Shown here: positions 36,550 to 45,521 of the stretch, piece by piece
How the letters are laid out: each line of letters starts with the position of its first letter
Numbering within the stretch: the first letter of the stretch is position 1
Assembly (NCBI RefSeq): GCF_001667945.1
Contig: NZ_LZJK01000111.1
Coordinates: forward strand, 1 to 64,000
Length of the DNA: 64,000 nucleotides
Origin: Mycolicibacter sinensis
GTDB lineage: Bacteria; Actinomycetota; Actinomycetes; Mycobacteriales; Mycobacteriaceae
Direction of reading: 5' to 3'
Position numbers and translations under genes: made by a program
The notes under the pieces: model-generated
What the model was told of the DNA's origin: nothing
What the model saw: only the letters and a program-made list of their open reading frames with translations
Database searches by the model: none

Positions 36550-38937
36550 GTGCTGCCGCTGGACGGTTTCACCGTCGTCGATGTGTCCACCGGAATCGCC
36601 GGCGCCTACTGCACCAAGTTGCTGTCCGACGGCGGCGCTGAGGTCATCAAAGTCGAGCCGCCACAGGGGGATCCCCTGCGGTACTGGTCGGCATCCGGGG
36701 CCGCCACCGGCGCGGATGGCGCATTGTTCAGCTTCTTGGCCGGCGGCAAACACAGTGTCGTCACCGATCCAGCCGACTCCGACGACGATTTCGTCGGCGC
36801 CCTGCTGGCCGGGGCGGATGCGGTGGTGTGGTCACGCGGCTCGGCGGTGGCCGAACGCTTCGCCCCCGAACGGATGCGCCGCGACCACCCGCACCTGATC
36901 GTCACCGCGATCACCCCGTTCGGGCTCGACGGGCCGTGGCGCGACCGTGCCGCCACCGAGTTCACCCTGCAGGCCTGGTCGGGCGGGATCTTCGGGATCG
37001 GCCGCGGATCACCCGACCTGCCTCCGGCTTTCGTCGGCGGACAAGTCGGCGAGTACCTCGCCGGCGCGTACGCGAGCGCGATGACACTGGCCTCGTGGTA
37101 CGCGCGACGCAACGGCGCGGTCGGGGATCTACTGGACCTGTCGATGCTGGAGACTCAGATCCTGGGTCTGACCTACTACCCGGTCAGCTACTTCGAGATG
37201 CTCGGCCGGCCTTGGCGCGACGCCCGCAAGGTCACGGTCCCCGGAATCGCCAGCGCCAAAGACGGTCTTGTCGACGTCGGGTGCGGCACCGCTCAGCAGT
37301 GGTTCGATCTGTGCGCGATGACCGGACACCCAGAGTGGATCGACGAGGACTCGCCGCTGTCGATCACCCAGCAGGCCAACGAGAAGGCCGAGGCGATCTA
37401 CGCCTGGGTGAAAGAGCAGACGGTCGAGGAGATCCGCGACCTGGCCACTGCGTTCCGGATCCCGAACGCCCCGGTTGCCAACGGCGCCAATGTCACCGAG
37501 CTCGACCACTTCCAGTACCGCAGCTCTTTCGTCACCAACCCCCGCGACGGCTTCACCCAGCCGGGCCATCCCTACCGGCTGACCCCCGCCTCGCTTCGCC
37601 CGCCGCAGCCCGCACCACGTCTCGGTGAACACACCGAGGCCTACCAGATGTCGGTGATGCCGGCCCGCCCGGCGCCGGCTCAGGACCGGCCGGAAGTCCT
37701 GCCGTTCAGCGGCCTACGGGTGCTCGACCTGACCACGTTCTGGGCCGGCCCGAGCTGCACGCATCCGCTGGGGATGCTCGGCGCCGACGTCATCCATGTG
37801 GAGTCGACCCGCAGACCGGATGGAACCCGCTTGATCGCCGGGATCCCGGTCAGCGAACCGCAATGGTGGGAACGCTCGCCGATCTTTTCGGCGCTGAACA
37901 CCAACAAAAGGGGCCTCACCGTCGACCTGCAGCACGAGGCGGGCCGCGAGGTGCTGCGGAAGCTGATCGCGACCGCCGACGTGATCGTGGAGAACTTCAC
38001 CCCGCGGGTCCTCGAGCAGATCGGGTTGGACTTCGACACCGTCCGTGCGGTGCAACCCACTGCAATCATGCTGCGAATGCCCGGTTTCGGGCTGGACGGT
38101 CCCTGGCGAGACAACCCGGCGTTCGCCTATGTCATCGAGGCCGCATCCGGGGTGAGCTGGCTGACCGGTTTCCCCGAACGCAACCCCTACGAGCCGTACT
38201 CGATCGGTGACCCGAACGCCGGAGTCCACGCGCTCAACGCGCTGCTGCTGGCCCTGGAACACCGCAACCGCACCGGGCAGGGTGTGTTGGTGGAAGCGGC
38301 GATGGTCGATGCCGCACTCAACATCGCCGCCGAGCAGGTGATCGAATATTCGGCCTACGGAGCGCTGCTGCAACGCGACGGCAACCGCGGGCCGACTGCC
38401 GCCCCGCAAAACCTCTACCGCACCGCCGATATCGACGAATTCGGCCGGCTGGACTGCTGGGTGGCGATTGCGATCGCGACCGACGGACAGTGGGAGGCGC
38501 TCCGCGACGCGCTGGGCCGACCGGGCTGGGCGATGCAGCCGGAGCTGGCGAGTGTCGCCGGGCGCCGCGCCCAGCACGACCTCATCGACGTCCACCTCGG
38601 TGCCTGGTGCGCCGAACGCGGGGGTGACGAGATCGTCGAACTGCTGTGGCCCCTAGGGGTCCCGGTGGCCAAGGCGGTGCAGCCGCACCGGCAGGCCGAG
38701 TTGCCGCAGCTGTGCTACCGGGGTTTCTTCGAAGTGGTCACTCATCCGGTCAACCCGGCGGTGCGGCACAGCACCCTGCCAGTGCGGTCGACACACGGGC
38801 CCAATCGATTCCATCGCCGGCCGGCTCCGTTGCTCGGCGAGCACAACCACGAATTGCTGTGCGAGCTGGGCCTGTCCGACGCCGAGATCGCGGCGCTGGA
38901 GGCGCACGGCGTGATCGGCAGCGCACCTACTCGTTGA
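36550..38937 (+). CDS. Double-length CaiB/BaiF family III CoA-transferase
   Basis: A 795-residue protein made of two complete family III CoA-transferase domains (about 1-375 and 385-795) joined by a short Pro/Ala linker. Each starts with the motif LxVxDxS/TxxxAGxxC (VVDVSTGIAGAYC and VLDLTTFWAGPSC). Each has an FGLDGPWRD copy. The catalytic Asp of the family is present in the second domain (Asp587 in AMVDAALN), whereas the first has Glu201 at that place (SMLETQ). One half may thus be structural. The GTG start is 3 bp after the crotonase stop. It should activate the operon's acid substrate by CoA transfer. Confidence 0.88.
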   Translation: MLPLDGFTVVDVSTGIAGAYCTKLLSDGGAEVIKVEPPQGDPLRYWSASGAATGADGALFSFLAGGKHSVVTDPADSDDDFVGALLAGADAVVWSRGSAVAERFAPERMRRDHPHLIVTAITPFGLDGPWRDRAATEFTLQAWSGGIFGIGRGSPDLPPAFVGGQVGEYLAGAYASAMTLASWYARRNGAVGDLLDLSMLETQILGLTYYPVSYFEMLGRPWRDARKVTVPGIASAKDGLVDVGCGTAQQWFDLCAMTGHPEWIDEDSPLSITQQANEKAEAIYAWVKEQTVEEIRDLATAFRIPNAPVANGANVTELDHFQYRSSFVTNPRDGFTQPGHPYRLTPASLRPPQPAPRLGEHTEAYQMSVMPARPAPAQDRPEVLPFSGLRVLDLTTFWAGPSCTHPLGMLGADVIHVESTRRPDGTRLIAGIPVSEPQWWERSPIFSALNTNKRGLTVDLQHEAGREVLRKLIATADVIVENFTPRVLEQIGLDFDTVRAVQPTAIMLRMPGFGLDGPWRDNPAFAYVIEAASGVSWLTGFPERNPYEPYSIGDPNAGVHALNALLLALEHRNRTGQGVLVEAAMVDAALNIAAEQVIEYSAYGALLQRDGNRGPTAAPQNLYRTADIDEFGRLDCWVAIAIATDGQWEALRDALGRPGWAMQPELASVAGRRAQHDLIDVHLGAWCAERGGDEIVELLWPLGVPVAKAVQPHRQAELPQLCYRGFFEVVTHPVNPAVRHSTLPVRSTHGPNRFHRRPAPLLGEHNHELLCELGLSDAEIAALEAHGVIGSAPTR

Positions 38938-38965
38938 GTCAGCGCCCAGGGCGGGCCTGCTCGCG

Positions 38966-39805
38966 CTACTTCAGGCAGCTTCCGGCATCGACCGGCAGCG
39001 TGACGCCGGTGACGTACCGCGCCTCGTCAGAGGCCAGGAACAGCACAGCGTTGCTGATGTCCACCGCATCCACCCACGGAATCGGCAGGGTGTGGAACAT
39101 CTGGCAGATCGGGGCCATGTCGTCGGGACCCGGGTTCTCCAGGTCGGGGCGGAACATCTTCCAGGTGCCCTCGTTCATGATCATTCCGGTGCTGACATGG
39201 GTGGGGTGCACCGTGTTGACCCGGATCATGTGCTGGCCCAACTCGACGGCGAACGAGCGCATCAGGCCCACCACGCCGTGCTTGGCGGCGACGTAGTTGC
39301 CGCAGTGCGGATAGGCCTTCAACCCGCCGACCGAGCTGGTCAGGATGATCGAACCACCCTTGCCTCCAGAAATCAGGTGCGGCACACCGGCTTTGACCGT
39401 CTTCCACACGCCCGACAGGTTGATGTCGATCATCTCCTGCCAGTCGTGTTCGCTGCACTGGTCCAGGGTGTCGCCACCGTTGCCGATGCCGGCGTTGGCG
39501 ACGATGATGTCCAGGCCGCCCAGCTCCTCGACTCCGGCGTCCACTGCCGCCTTGAGCCCATCGAAGTCGCGCACGTCGACTTGCGCGGTGAAAATCCGGC
39601 GGTTGCGCGCCTTGACCAGATCGGCGGTCTCGGCCAGTTCCTCCGGGGTGGCCGGGGGAATGGGCGAGTTCTCGACGATCGGCTTACAGACATCGATCGC
39701 GATGATGTCGGCGCCCTCCTCGGCCAACCGGACCGCGTGGCTGCGGCCCTGACCGTGAGCCGCCCCGGTGATGAATGCGACCTTGCCTTCAACACGTCCA
39801 GCCAT
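38966..39805 (-). CDS. Mycofactocin-coupled SDR family oxidoreductase
   Basis: A 279-residue SDR with the N-terminus typical of mycofactocin-dependent SDRs: KVAFITGAAHGQGRSHAV, then EEGADIIAIDVC. A following insertion holds the NAD so that it does not dissociate. VANAGIG, the Ser of SSVGG, the YVAAK pair and PVDAGSCLK at the end are present. These enzymes pass hydride to the peptide-derived carrier mycofactocin and commonly oxidise alcohols. GTGAGG precedes the ATG. It is the last gene of a P450-P450-SDR unit on the reverse strand and could oxidise the alcohol formed by one of those P450s. Confidence 0.9.
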   Translation of the reverse strand: MAGRVEGKVAFITGAAHGQGRSHAVRLAEEGADIIAIDVCKPIVENSPIPPATPEELAETADLVKARNRRIFTAQVDVRDFDGLKAAVDAGVEELGGLDIIVANAGIGNGGDTLDQCSEHDWQEMIDINLSGVWKTVKAGVPHLISGGKGGSIILTSSVGGLKAYPHCGNYVAAKHGVVGLMRSFAVELGQHMIRVNTVHPTHVSTGMIMNEGTWKMFRPDLENPGPDDMAPICQMFHTLPIPWVDAVDISNAVLFLASDEARYVTGVTLPVDAGSCLK

Positions 39806-39861
39806 GGAAACCTCACTTCTTTCAATTACCGGAAAACCTTGGGGTACATAGGGGGATCAAC

Positions 39862-41067
39862 TCACGGAATGATCGCCGGCATGGAGACCCAGCCCCGCAC
39901 CGTCGACGTCGGGGAGATCTGCGTCGCCGACAGATCGACCTCCCACTCGGGGAAGCGCTTCAGGATCTCCTCGAGGGCGATCCGCGCCTCCAACCGGGCC
40001 AGCGCGTTGCCGACACAGAAATGGGTGCCGTGGCCGAAGCCCAGGTGCGGCCGGCGTTCCCGGTGGATGTCGAACACGTCGCCGTCCGGCGGGAACCGGC
40101 GGTGGTCCCGATTGGCGGCACCGATCAGCAGCAGCATCGCCGAGCCTTCCGGCACGGTCTGGCCGTAGTACTCCACGTCGCGGGTGACGTAACGGGCTGC
40201 GTGTGGTGCCGGCGGCTCGAAGCGGACCAGCTCCTCGACCGCCCGCGGGATCAGGGCCGGGTTGGCCGCCATCTCCGCCCGCTGGTCGGGGTGCTCGGCC
40301 AGCACCTTGCCGCTCCAGCCGATCAACCGGGTGGTGGTCTCACTGCCCGCGGTCGCCAGCACGGTGAGAAACAGGTGCAGTTCCTCCCGACCCATCTTCC
40401 GCCGGGTGCCGGTCTCGTCCTCGAACTCAGCGTTCATCAGCTCGGTGATCAGGTCGTCGGAGGGATGCTTCGCCCGCCAGTCGATGTAGTCGGCGAACAC
40501 GTCGCCGGTGGCGATCGGCCCGTCGGGGTTGTCGGTCATCTTCTGACCGGGCGCGGTGCGAATGGTGGCATCGCCGTGCTCGGTGACGCGCTTCTGGTCG
40601 TCTTCGGGGATACCCAGCAGCATCCCGATCACCCGCATCGGCATCTGGGCCCCGAGGTCGTTGACGAAGTCGAACCGCCCGGTGCCCACCAGCGGGTCCA
40701 GGCAGCGCGCACAGTACTCCCGGATCTGCGATTCCAGCGCGTTCATCCGGCGTGGGCTGAACATCCCCGACATCAGGTTGCGGTGGATGTCGTGGATCGG
40801 CGGGTCCTCGAATATCAGGATCCCCGGCGGAATCTGCATGCCGGACTTGATGATCTCCAGAACGGCGCCCTTGGCCGAGCTGAACGTCTGGTAGTCGGCG
40901 AACGCGGCGTGCACGTCATCGAACCGGCTCAACGCGTAGAAGTCGTGCTCTTCGTTGTAGTACAGCGGCGCCTCTTCGCGCAGCCGGCGAAACATCGGGT
41001 ACGGATCGTTGTTGAGTTCGACGTTGTACGGGTCGTAGTGCGCTGCGCTGGTGGTTGTCACCGTCAT
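39862..41067 (-). CDS. Cytochrome P450
   Basis: A 401-residue bacterial P450. It has the I-helix motif TAGSETTTR, ExxR in EELVRFEPP and the haem loop LGFGHGTHFCVGNALARLE (Cys near 349). The K-helix-to-meander and C-terminal parts look complete. It lies between the SDR gene downstream and another P450 upstream on the same strand, with 25-bp and 56-bp gaps, which suggests one transcript. The divergent TetR at 42532 probably controls it. No ferredoxin lies in this unit, so it may use the one at 30555 or another. The substrate is not predictable from sequence alone. Confidence 0.95.
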   Translation of the reverse strand: MTVTTTSAAHYDPYNVELNNDPYPMFRRLREEAPLYYNEEHDFYALSRFDDVHAAFADYQTFSSAKGAVLEIIKSGMQIPPGILIFEDPPIHDIHRNLMSGMFSPRRMNALESQIREYCARCLDPLVGTGRFDFVNDLGAQMPMRVIGMLLGIPEDDQKRVTEHGDATIRTAPGQKMTDNPDGPIATGDVFADYIDWRAKHPSDDLITELMNAEFEDETGTRRKMGREELHLFLTVLATAGSETTTRLIGWSGKVLAEHPDQRAEMAANPALIPRAVEELVRFEPPAPHAARYVTRDVEYYGQTVPEGSAMLLLIGAANRDHRRFPPDGDVFDIHRERRPHLGFGHGTHFCVGNALARLEARIALEEILKRFPEWEVDLSATQISPTSTVRGWVSMPAIIP

Positions 41068-41092
41068 GGTTATCCGTCCTTGGTCGCTGCGG

Positions 41093-42391
41093 TCAGAGGC
41101 CGGCGGGGACGGGAGCCGTTACCGGGGTGAATTCCAGGTGCAGTTCGGTCAGGCCGCGCAGGATGAACGTCGGCTCGAAGGTGAATCGGCGATCACCGGC
41201 CGGGCCGTGCTGCGACTCGTCGAGCCGGATGTCAGTCATCCGGTCCAAGATGCGTTCCAGCGAGATCCGGCTCTCGGCGCGGGCCAGGGGAGAGCCCGGA
41301 CAGGTGTGGCTGCCGCGGGCGAACGCCAGGTGCTCACGCACATTGGGCCGGTCGATGCGGAACTCGTGCGGGTTGTCGAACTTGCGGGGATCGCGGTTGA
41401 TCGCCCCGGGGAACACCACCACGACGGTGCCGGCCTTCAGCTCGACCCCGCCCAGGGTGGTGGTCTTGCGCACCAGTCGGGGGTCGGTCTTGACCGGGCT
41501 TTCCATCCGCAGGGTCTCTTCGAGGAAGTTCGGGATCTTGCTGCGGTCCGCGCGCAACTGGTCCACCAGGGCGGGGTCCTCGGCCAGGAACCGCAACGCC
41601 GCGCTGAGGAGCTTGGTGGTGGTCTCCTGCCCGGCGGCGAACAGGAAGGTGGCGCTTTTGACCACGTCGGCGATCTCGGGGATCGACCCGTCCTCGTAGG
41701 TGGCGGTGGCCAGGTCGGTCAGCACGTCACCGCGCGGCGTCTCGCGGCGGTCGGACAGGTAACGGCTGAACTTGTCGTCCAGCCAAGCCAGCGGGTCGTG
41801 GGCCAGTTCTTCGTGATCGAGCGCGCCGATGCGCGCACCAGGCTGCGGCGCGCCCAGCACCTCTTGGAACACCGGCCGATCTTCGTCGGGGACACCGAGC
41901 AGGTCGGCGATCACCAGCAGCGCAAAAGGCCTGGCGTAGGAGGTCAGGAATTCGCAGCTGCCGCTGTCGATGAAGTAGTCCAGCTGGCGATCGGCCAACT
42001 GCCACATGAAGTCCTGGTTCTCCTTGAGCCGCTTGGGGGTGAGCAGCCGGCTCAGCAACGACCGGGCCTTGGTGTGCGTCGGCGGGTCCATGGTGACCAT
42101 GTGCTCGCACATCGGCATCAGGTGGCGGTGCGCCTCGATCTGCTCGCTGATGTCGTCGCCCTCGGGGGTGAACGGCAGCGGCGGGAACGGTCCGCCGACC
42201 GCGACCAGGTTGGAGTAGGTGTCGGAGTCGCGGTAGATCTCGTTCGCTTCTTCATGACCGGTCACCGCGACCACGCCGTAGACGTTCAGCGGGGTGACCG
42301 GGCTCTGGGCCCGCAAGTAATCGAAGTACGGGTGCGGGTCGGGAATCAAAGACTGGTCGGTGAAGAAGTCGATGGTGTCGAAGTCGGTCAA
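41093..42391 (-). CDS. Cytochrome P450
   Basis: A 432-residue P450, longer than its neighbour through an N-terminal extension of about 20 residues. Motifs are FAAGQETTTK in the I helix (with Gln in place of the usual Ser/His before ETT), ExxR in EETLRMESP, and FARGSHTCPGSPLARAE as the haem loop. The Pro after Cys and FARG at its start are somewhat unusual. The opening TIDFFTDQSLIPDPHPYFDYLR is shared with mycobacterial P450s acting on steroids and terpenes, which is only a hint. It is first in the P450-P450-SDR unit and diverges from the TetR gene. Confidence 0.94.
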   Translation of the reverse strand: MTDFDTIDFFTDQSLIPDPHPYFDYLRAQSPVTPLNVYGVVAVTGHEEANEIYRDSDTYSNLVAVGGPFPPLPFTPEGDDISEQIEAHRHLMPMCEHMVTMDPPTHTKARSLLSRLLTPKRLKENQDFMWQLADRQLDYFIDSGSCEFLTSYARPFALLVIADLLGVPDEDRPVFQEVLGAPQPGARIGALDHEELAHDPLAWLDDKFSRYLSDRRETPRGDVLTDLATATYEDGSIPEIADVVKSATFLFAAGQETTTKLLSAALRFLAEDPALVDQLRADRSKIPNFLEETLRMESPVKTDPRLVRKTTTLGGVELKAGTVVVVFPGAINRDPRKFDNPHEFRIDRPNVREHLAFARGSHTCPGSPLARAESRISLERILDRMTDIRLDESQHGPAGDRRFTFEPTFILRGLTELHLEFTPVTAPVPAGL

Positions 42392-42422
42392 CGTGGACCT
42401 CTCTGCAGAATGGGCTGACAGG

Positions 42423-42442
42423 TGCTGAGCATCTGCTTAGCA
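42423..42442. promoter_or_regulatory. Tandem TGCTnAGCA operator-like element
   Basis: Two copies of the 9-base palindrome TGCTnAGCA (TGCTGAGCA and TGCTTAGCA) separated by 2 bases, between the divergent P450 and TetR genes. This is a plausible binding site for two dimers of the TetR protein encoded at 42532, close to the P450 promoter. Confidence 0.65.
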
Positions 42443-42531
42443 TGGGTGGGACCGGGGGTCAAGGGTTGGCGCGGCATTACTATGGCCGCCGGACATGTAA
42501 AGGTGGATGACGACGATGCGGAGCGCACGGT

Positions 42532-43179
42532 ATGGCCGAATCGGCTAAGGGGCAGCGCAGAATTGGCGCCCCGGATGCGAAGAACCGGACCCTGCTGCTC
42601 GATGCCGCAGAACAGCTGTTGCTGACCGCCGGTCACGGCGCGGTGAGCTCCCGCCGGGTGGCCGAGCAGGCCGGCCTCAAACACCAACTCGTGCACTACT
42701 ACTTCCGGACCATGGACGACCTGTTCCTGTCGATGTTCCGCCGACGTGGCGACCAGGGGCTGATCGAACAGGCCGCGGCACTCGCGTCGCCGCAGCCGTT
42801 GTGGGCGCTGTGGCGATTCAACACCGACTCGGCATGGACGGCGCTGACGATGCAGTTCATCGCGCTGGCCAACCAGCGTGAGGCCCTGCGGGCGGAGATC
42901 GCGACCTACGCCGAGCGGCTTCGCGCCGAACAGATCGACGCGGTGGCCGGGCTGCTGGCGCGCTACGGCATCGACGCCGAGGAGTTTCCCGCGACGGTGC
43001 TGATGGTGCTGATGACCAGCGCGTCGCGGATGCTGATCATCGAGCACGAGGCGCTGGGCATGACCCTCGGCCACGCCGAGACGGTGGAGTTCGTCGAGCG
43101 CTGGCTGCACCGTCTCGAGGGCGAACCGGGAGCCCCGCGGACCGGCGTCGCGGTGTCGTCGGGGCACGCGCCGCACTAG
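42532..43179 (+). CDS. TetR family transcriptional regulator
   Basis: A 215-residue TetR regulator. The HTH is at about 18-65 (NRTLLLDAAEQLLLTAGHGAV in two parts, then SSRRVAEQAGLKHQLVHYYF), followed by a helical ligand domain. CGGAG lies 8 bases before the ATG. It diverges from the P450-P450-SDR unit. The tandem TGCTnAGCA element in between is the likely operator, so it probably represses that unit and itself. Its last codon region overlaps the convergent enoyl-CoA hydratase gene by 4 bp. Confidence 0.9.
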   Translation: MAESAKGQRRIGAPDAKNRTLLLDAAEQLLLTAGHGAVSSRRVAEQAGLKHQLVHYYFRTMDDLFLSMFRRRGDQGLIEQAAALASPQPLWALWRFNTDSAWTALTMQFIALANQREALRAEIATYAERLRAEQIDAVAGLLARYGIDAEEFPATVLMVLMTSASRMLIIEHEALGMTLGHAETVEFVERWLHRLEGEPGAPRTGVAVSSGHAPH

Positions 43180-43898
43180 CGTTGCGCCCGGTTCTGCTGC
43201 AGCCGATCGGCGGCCGCCCAGTGCTCGTCGGCGACCCACAGCCGAGCGAACGCCGCCACCGCCTCGTCGGCCGACGCTCCGGCGAGCACCCGCTTGATCT
43301 CACCGGCCGACGGATTGGCCAACGACCGTGCCAGCCCGCGCCATTCGGCCTCAAACGACTCCCGGGGCACCACCCGGTTCACCAGCCCGATCCGTTCGGC
43401 CGCTGCGGCGTCGAGCATGGTTCCGGTGCCGGCCAGCAACAGCGCCTGACTGTGGCCGACCAGTGCGGCAAGCCGCTCGGCGCCGCCCCAGGCCGGCATG
43501 ATCGCCAGCGAAACCTGGTTGAAGGCGATCTTGACGTCGGCGGCGGCGATCCGGATATCGGCGGCAACCGCCACCTCGGCCCCGCCGCCGAGTGCGTGGC
43601 CGTTCAGCGCCGCGATCACCGGTGCCGGGAAAGCCGCGATCCGGTCGCACAACAAGCGCATCCGCCACGCCATGACTTGCGCCTCGGGCTCGGTTCGGAT
43701 GGCCGCGAGTTGCTTGAGATCACCGCCGGAGACGAAGGCGCGGTCGCCGCCGCCGGTGATGACCAGCGCCCGTGCCGCGGCTACTGCGTCAAGCGCACGA
43801 TCCAGCTGATCCATCGTCTCCGGCGCGATCGCGTTGCGTGCCTGGGGACGATCGATCGTGATGACCGCCAATCCTTCATCCAGCTCGACATCAACCAT
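43176..43898 (-). CDS. Enoyl-CoA hydratase/isomerase family protein
   Basis: A 240-residue crotonase, starting at the ATG at 43898 behind GGAGAG; the frame is open further upstream without family features. It has LAVITIDRPQARNAI near 10-24 and VITGGGDRAFVSGGDLKQL for the first oxyanion hole. PVIAALNGHALGGGAEVAVAAD holds the second oxyanion hole and the Glu position of hydratases. It should hydrate or isomerise an enoyl-CoA. It diverges from the acyl-CoA ligase at 43956, and the short shared region has two inverted repeats, so the two are likely co-regulated. Confidence 0.9.
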   Translation of the reverse strand: MVDVELDEGLAVITIDRPQARNAIAPETMDQLDRALDAVAAARALVITGGGDRAFVSGGDLKQLAAIRTEPEAQVMAWRMRLLCDRIAAFPAPVIAALNGHALGGGAEVAVAADIRIAAADVKIAFNQVSLAIMPAWGGAERLAALVGHSQALLLAGTGTMLDAAAAERIGLVNRVVPRESFEAEWRGLARSLANPSAGEIKRVLAGASADEAVAAFARLWVADEHWAAADRLQQNRAQR

Positions 43899-43904
43899 GA
43901 CTCT

Positions 43905-43940
43905 CCAATGAAGATATTGGCATTCTCGGATTAGGAGAAT
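43905..43940. promoter_or_regulatory. Two inverted repeats in a divergent promoter
   Basis: CCAAT-N6-ATTGG (43905-43920) is followed by ATTCTC-N7-GAGAAT (43922-43940) in the 57-bp gap between the enoyl-CoA hydratase and acyl-CoA ligase genes. The GAGAAT half-site also occurs in the large palindrome at 45515 after the ligase gene. This suggests that one regulator acts on both sides of it. Confidence 0.55.
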
Positions 43941-43955
43941 AACATCACGGGCGTC

Positions 43956-45521
43956 ATGCGAAAGATTCCGGACGACTTGGCGCGGCGCTACGAGGCCAAC
44001 GGCTGGTGGACCCAAGAGACCCTCGGTGACCTGCTCACTTCGTGTCTCGCCGCAACGCCGGACGGCCGATTCGAGGTGCACTCGGCGGTCCGCCCATGGC
44101 TCGGCACCTTCGGTGAGGTGGAGCGCACCGCGCGCCGCTTGGCGGCCGGGCTATCTGCCCGCGGCGTCGGCCCCGGTGACGTGGTGGCGTTTCAGCTGCC
44201 CAACTGGATGGAGGCCGCCGCGACCTTCTGGGCGGCGGCTTTCCTGGGGGCGGTGGTGGTGCCGATCGTGCACTTCTACGGGCCCAAGGAAGTGGGCTAC
44301 ATCCTGGCTGCCAGCAAGCCGCAGGTGTTCATCAGCGCCGATGAGTTCGGGCGGATGAGGTTTGCGCCCGAACTCGTGGGCGATGTTCCGATAGTGGGGA
44401 TAGTGGGCGCGCCCGTCACCGGACCGAACTTCGAGGATCTGCTGGCCGCCGAGCCGATGGCCGGGACGCTCGCCACCGATCCGGGCGCACCGGCGCTGAT
44501 CGCCTACACCTCCGGAACGACGCGAAACCCCAAGGGAGTCATCCATTCTCACCAGACGCTGTGCTTCGAGACGCGCCAGCTGCTCGCCAATTACCCCAAA
44601 GACCGGGGCCGGCAGCTGACCGCAACCCCGGTCGGGCACTTCATCGGCATGCTGGGAGCGTTTCTGATCCCGGTACTGGAGGGCGCGCCGATCGACCTCG
44701 CCGATACGTGGGATCCTGCGGCGGTGCTGGCCTTGATGGCCGATGAGGGCGTGTCGATCGGCGGCGGGCCACCGTATTTCGTCACCAGCCTGCTCGACCA
44801 TCCGGATTTCACCGCCGAACACCTGCGCCATATCCGCCACGTCGGCTTGGGCGGATCGACGGTGCCCGCCGCGGTCACCCGCCGGTTGGCGGATCTGGGG
44901 ATCTTCGTCTTCCGGTCCTACGGCAGCACCGAACACCCGTCGATCACCGGTTCACGGCCGGACGCCCCGGAGGACAAGCGACTGTTCACCGACGGCGACG
45001 CGCGGCCCGGTGTGGAGATCCGGTTGGCCGCCGACGGCGAGATCCTGAGCCGCGGCCCGGACCTGTGCCTTGGCTACACCGACGACGCCTTGACCGAGGC
45101 GGCGTTCGACGCCGACGGCTGGTATCACACCGGCGACGTCGGTGTGCTCGATGCCGACGGCTATCTGACCATCACCGACCGCAAGGCCGACGTGATCATC
45201 CGCGGCGGCGAGAACATCAGCGCCGTCGAGGTCGAAGAGGTGCTGTTGGCACTGCCGGCCGTCGCCGAGGCGGTAGTGGTCGCGGTGCCCGACGCCCGAC
45301 TGGGAGAGCGGGCTGCGGCGGTCGTTCGCCTCAGACCCGGGTGCGCATTGCCGACCATGCCGGAGCTGCGGGCCCATTTCGAGCGCACCGGCGTGGCGCC
45401 GCAGAAATGGCCCGAGGAGCTGCACGAGGTCGGCGATTTCCCGCGCACCGCCAGCGGCAAGGTGCAGAAGTACGTGGTGCGCCAGCACCTGGCCGACAAG
45501 GTTGCACCGACACGCTTGTGA
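43956..45521 (+). CDS. AMP-binding acyl-CoA ligase (FadD-like)
   Basis: A 521-residue ANL-superfamily ligase that activates a carboxylic acid via an acyl-AMP. The motifs are YTSGTTRNPKGVIHSH (P-loop) near 180, FRSYGSTEHPS and GWYHTGDVGVLDADGYLTI. DRKADVIIRGGENIS and the catalytic Lys in TASGKVQK close the set. All are intact. The ATG at 43956 is 57 bp from the divergent enoyl-CoA hydratase. Its stop codon lies inside a 25-bp perfect palindrome, and an amidohydrolase gene follows. The substrate is uncertain; the context favours a cyclic or branched acid. Confidence 0.92.
   Translation: MRKIPDDLARRYEANGWWTQETLGDLLTSCLAATPDGRFEVHSAVRPWLGTFGEVERTARRLAAGLSARGVGPGDVVAFQLPNWMEAAATFWAAAFLGAVVVPIVHFYGPKEVGYILAASKPQVFISADEFGRMRFAPELVGDVPIVGIVGAPVTGPNFEDLLAAEPMAGTLATDPGAPALIAYTSGTTRNPKGVIHSHQTLCFETRQLLANYPKDRGRQLTATPVGHFIGMLGAFLIPVLEGAPIDLADTWDPAAVLALMADEGVSIGGGPPYFVTSLLDHPDFTAEHLRHIRHVGLGGSTVPAAVTRRLADLGIFVFRSYGSTEHPSITGSRPDAPEDKRLFTDGDARPGVEIRLAADGEILSRGPDLCLGYTDDALTEAAFDADGWYHTGDVGVLDADGYLTITDRKADVIIRGGENISAVEVEEVLLALPAVAEAVVVAVPDARLGERAAAVVRLRPGCALPTMPELRAHFERTGVAPQKWPEELHEVGDFPRTASGKVQKYVVRQHLADKVAPTRL

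Noticed and set aside
39775..42418. Long open frames on the forward strand opposite the two P450 genes
   Set aside because: They mirror the P450 genes base for base, are rich in His/Gln/Arg as expected for antisense of high-GC coding DNA, and show no domain motif or ribosome-binding site.
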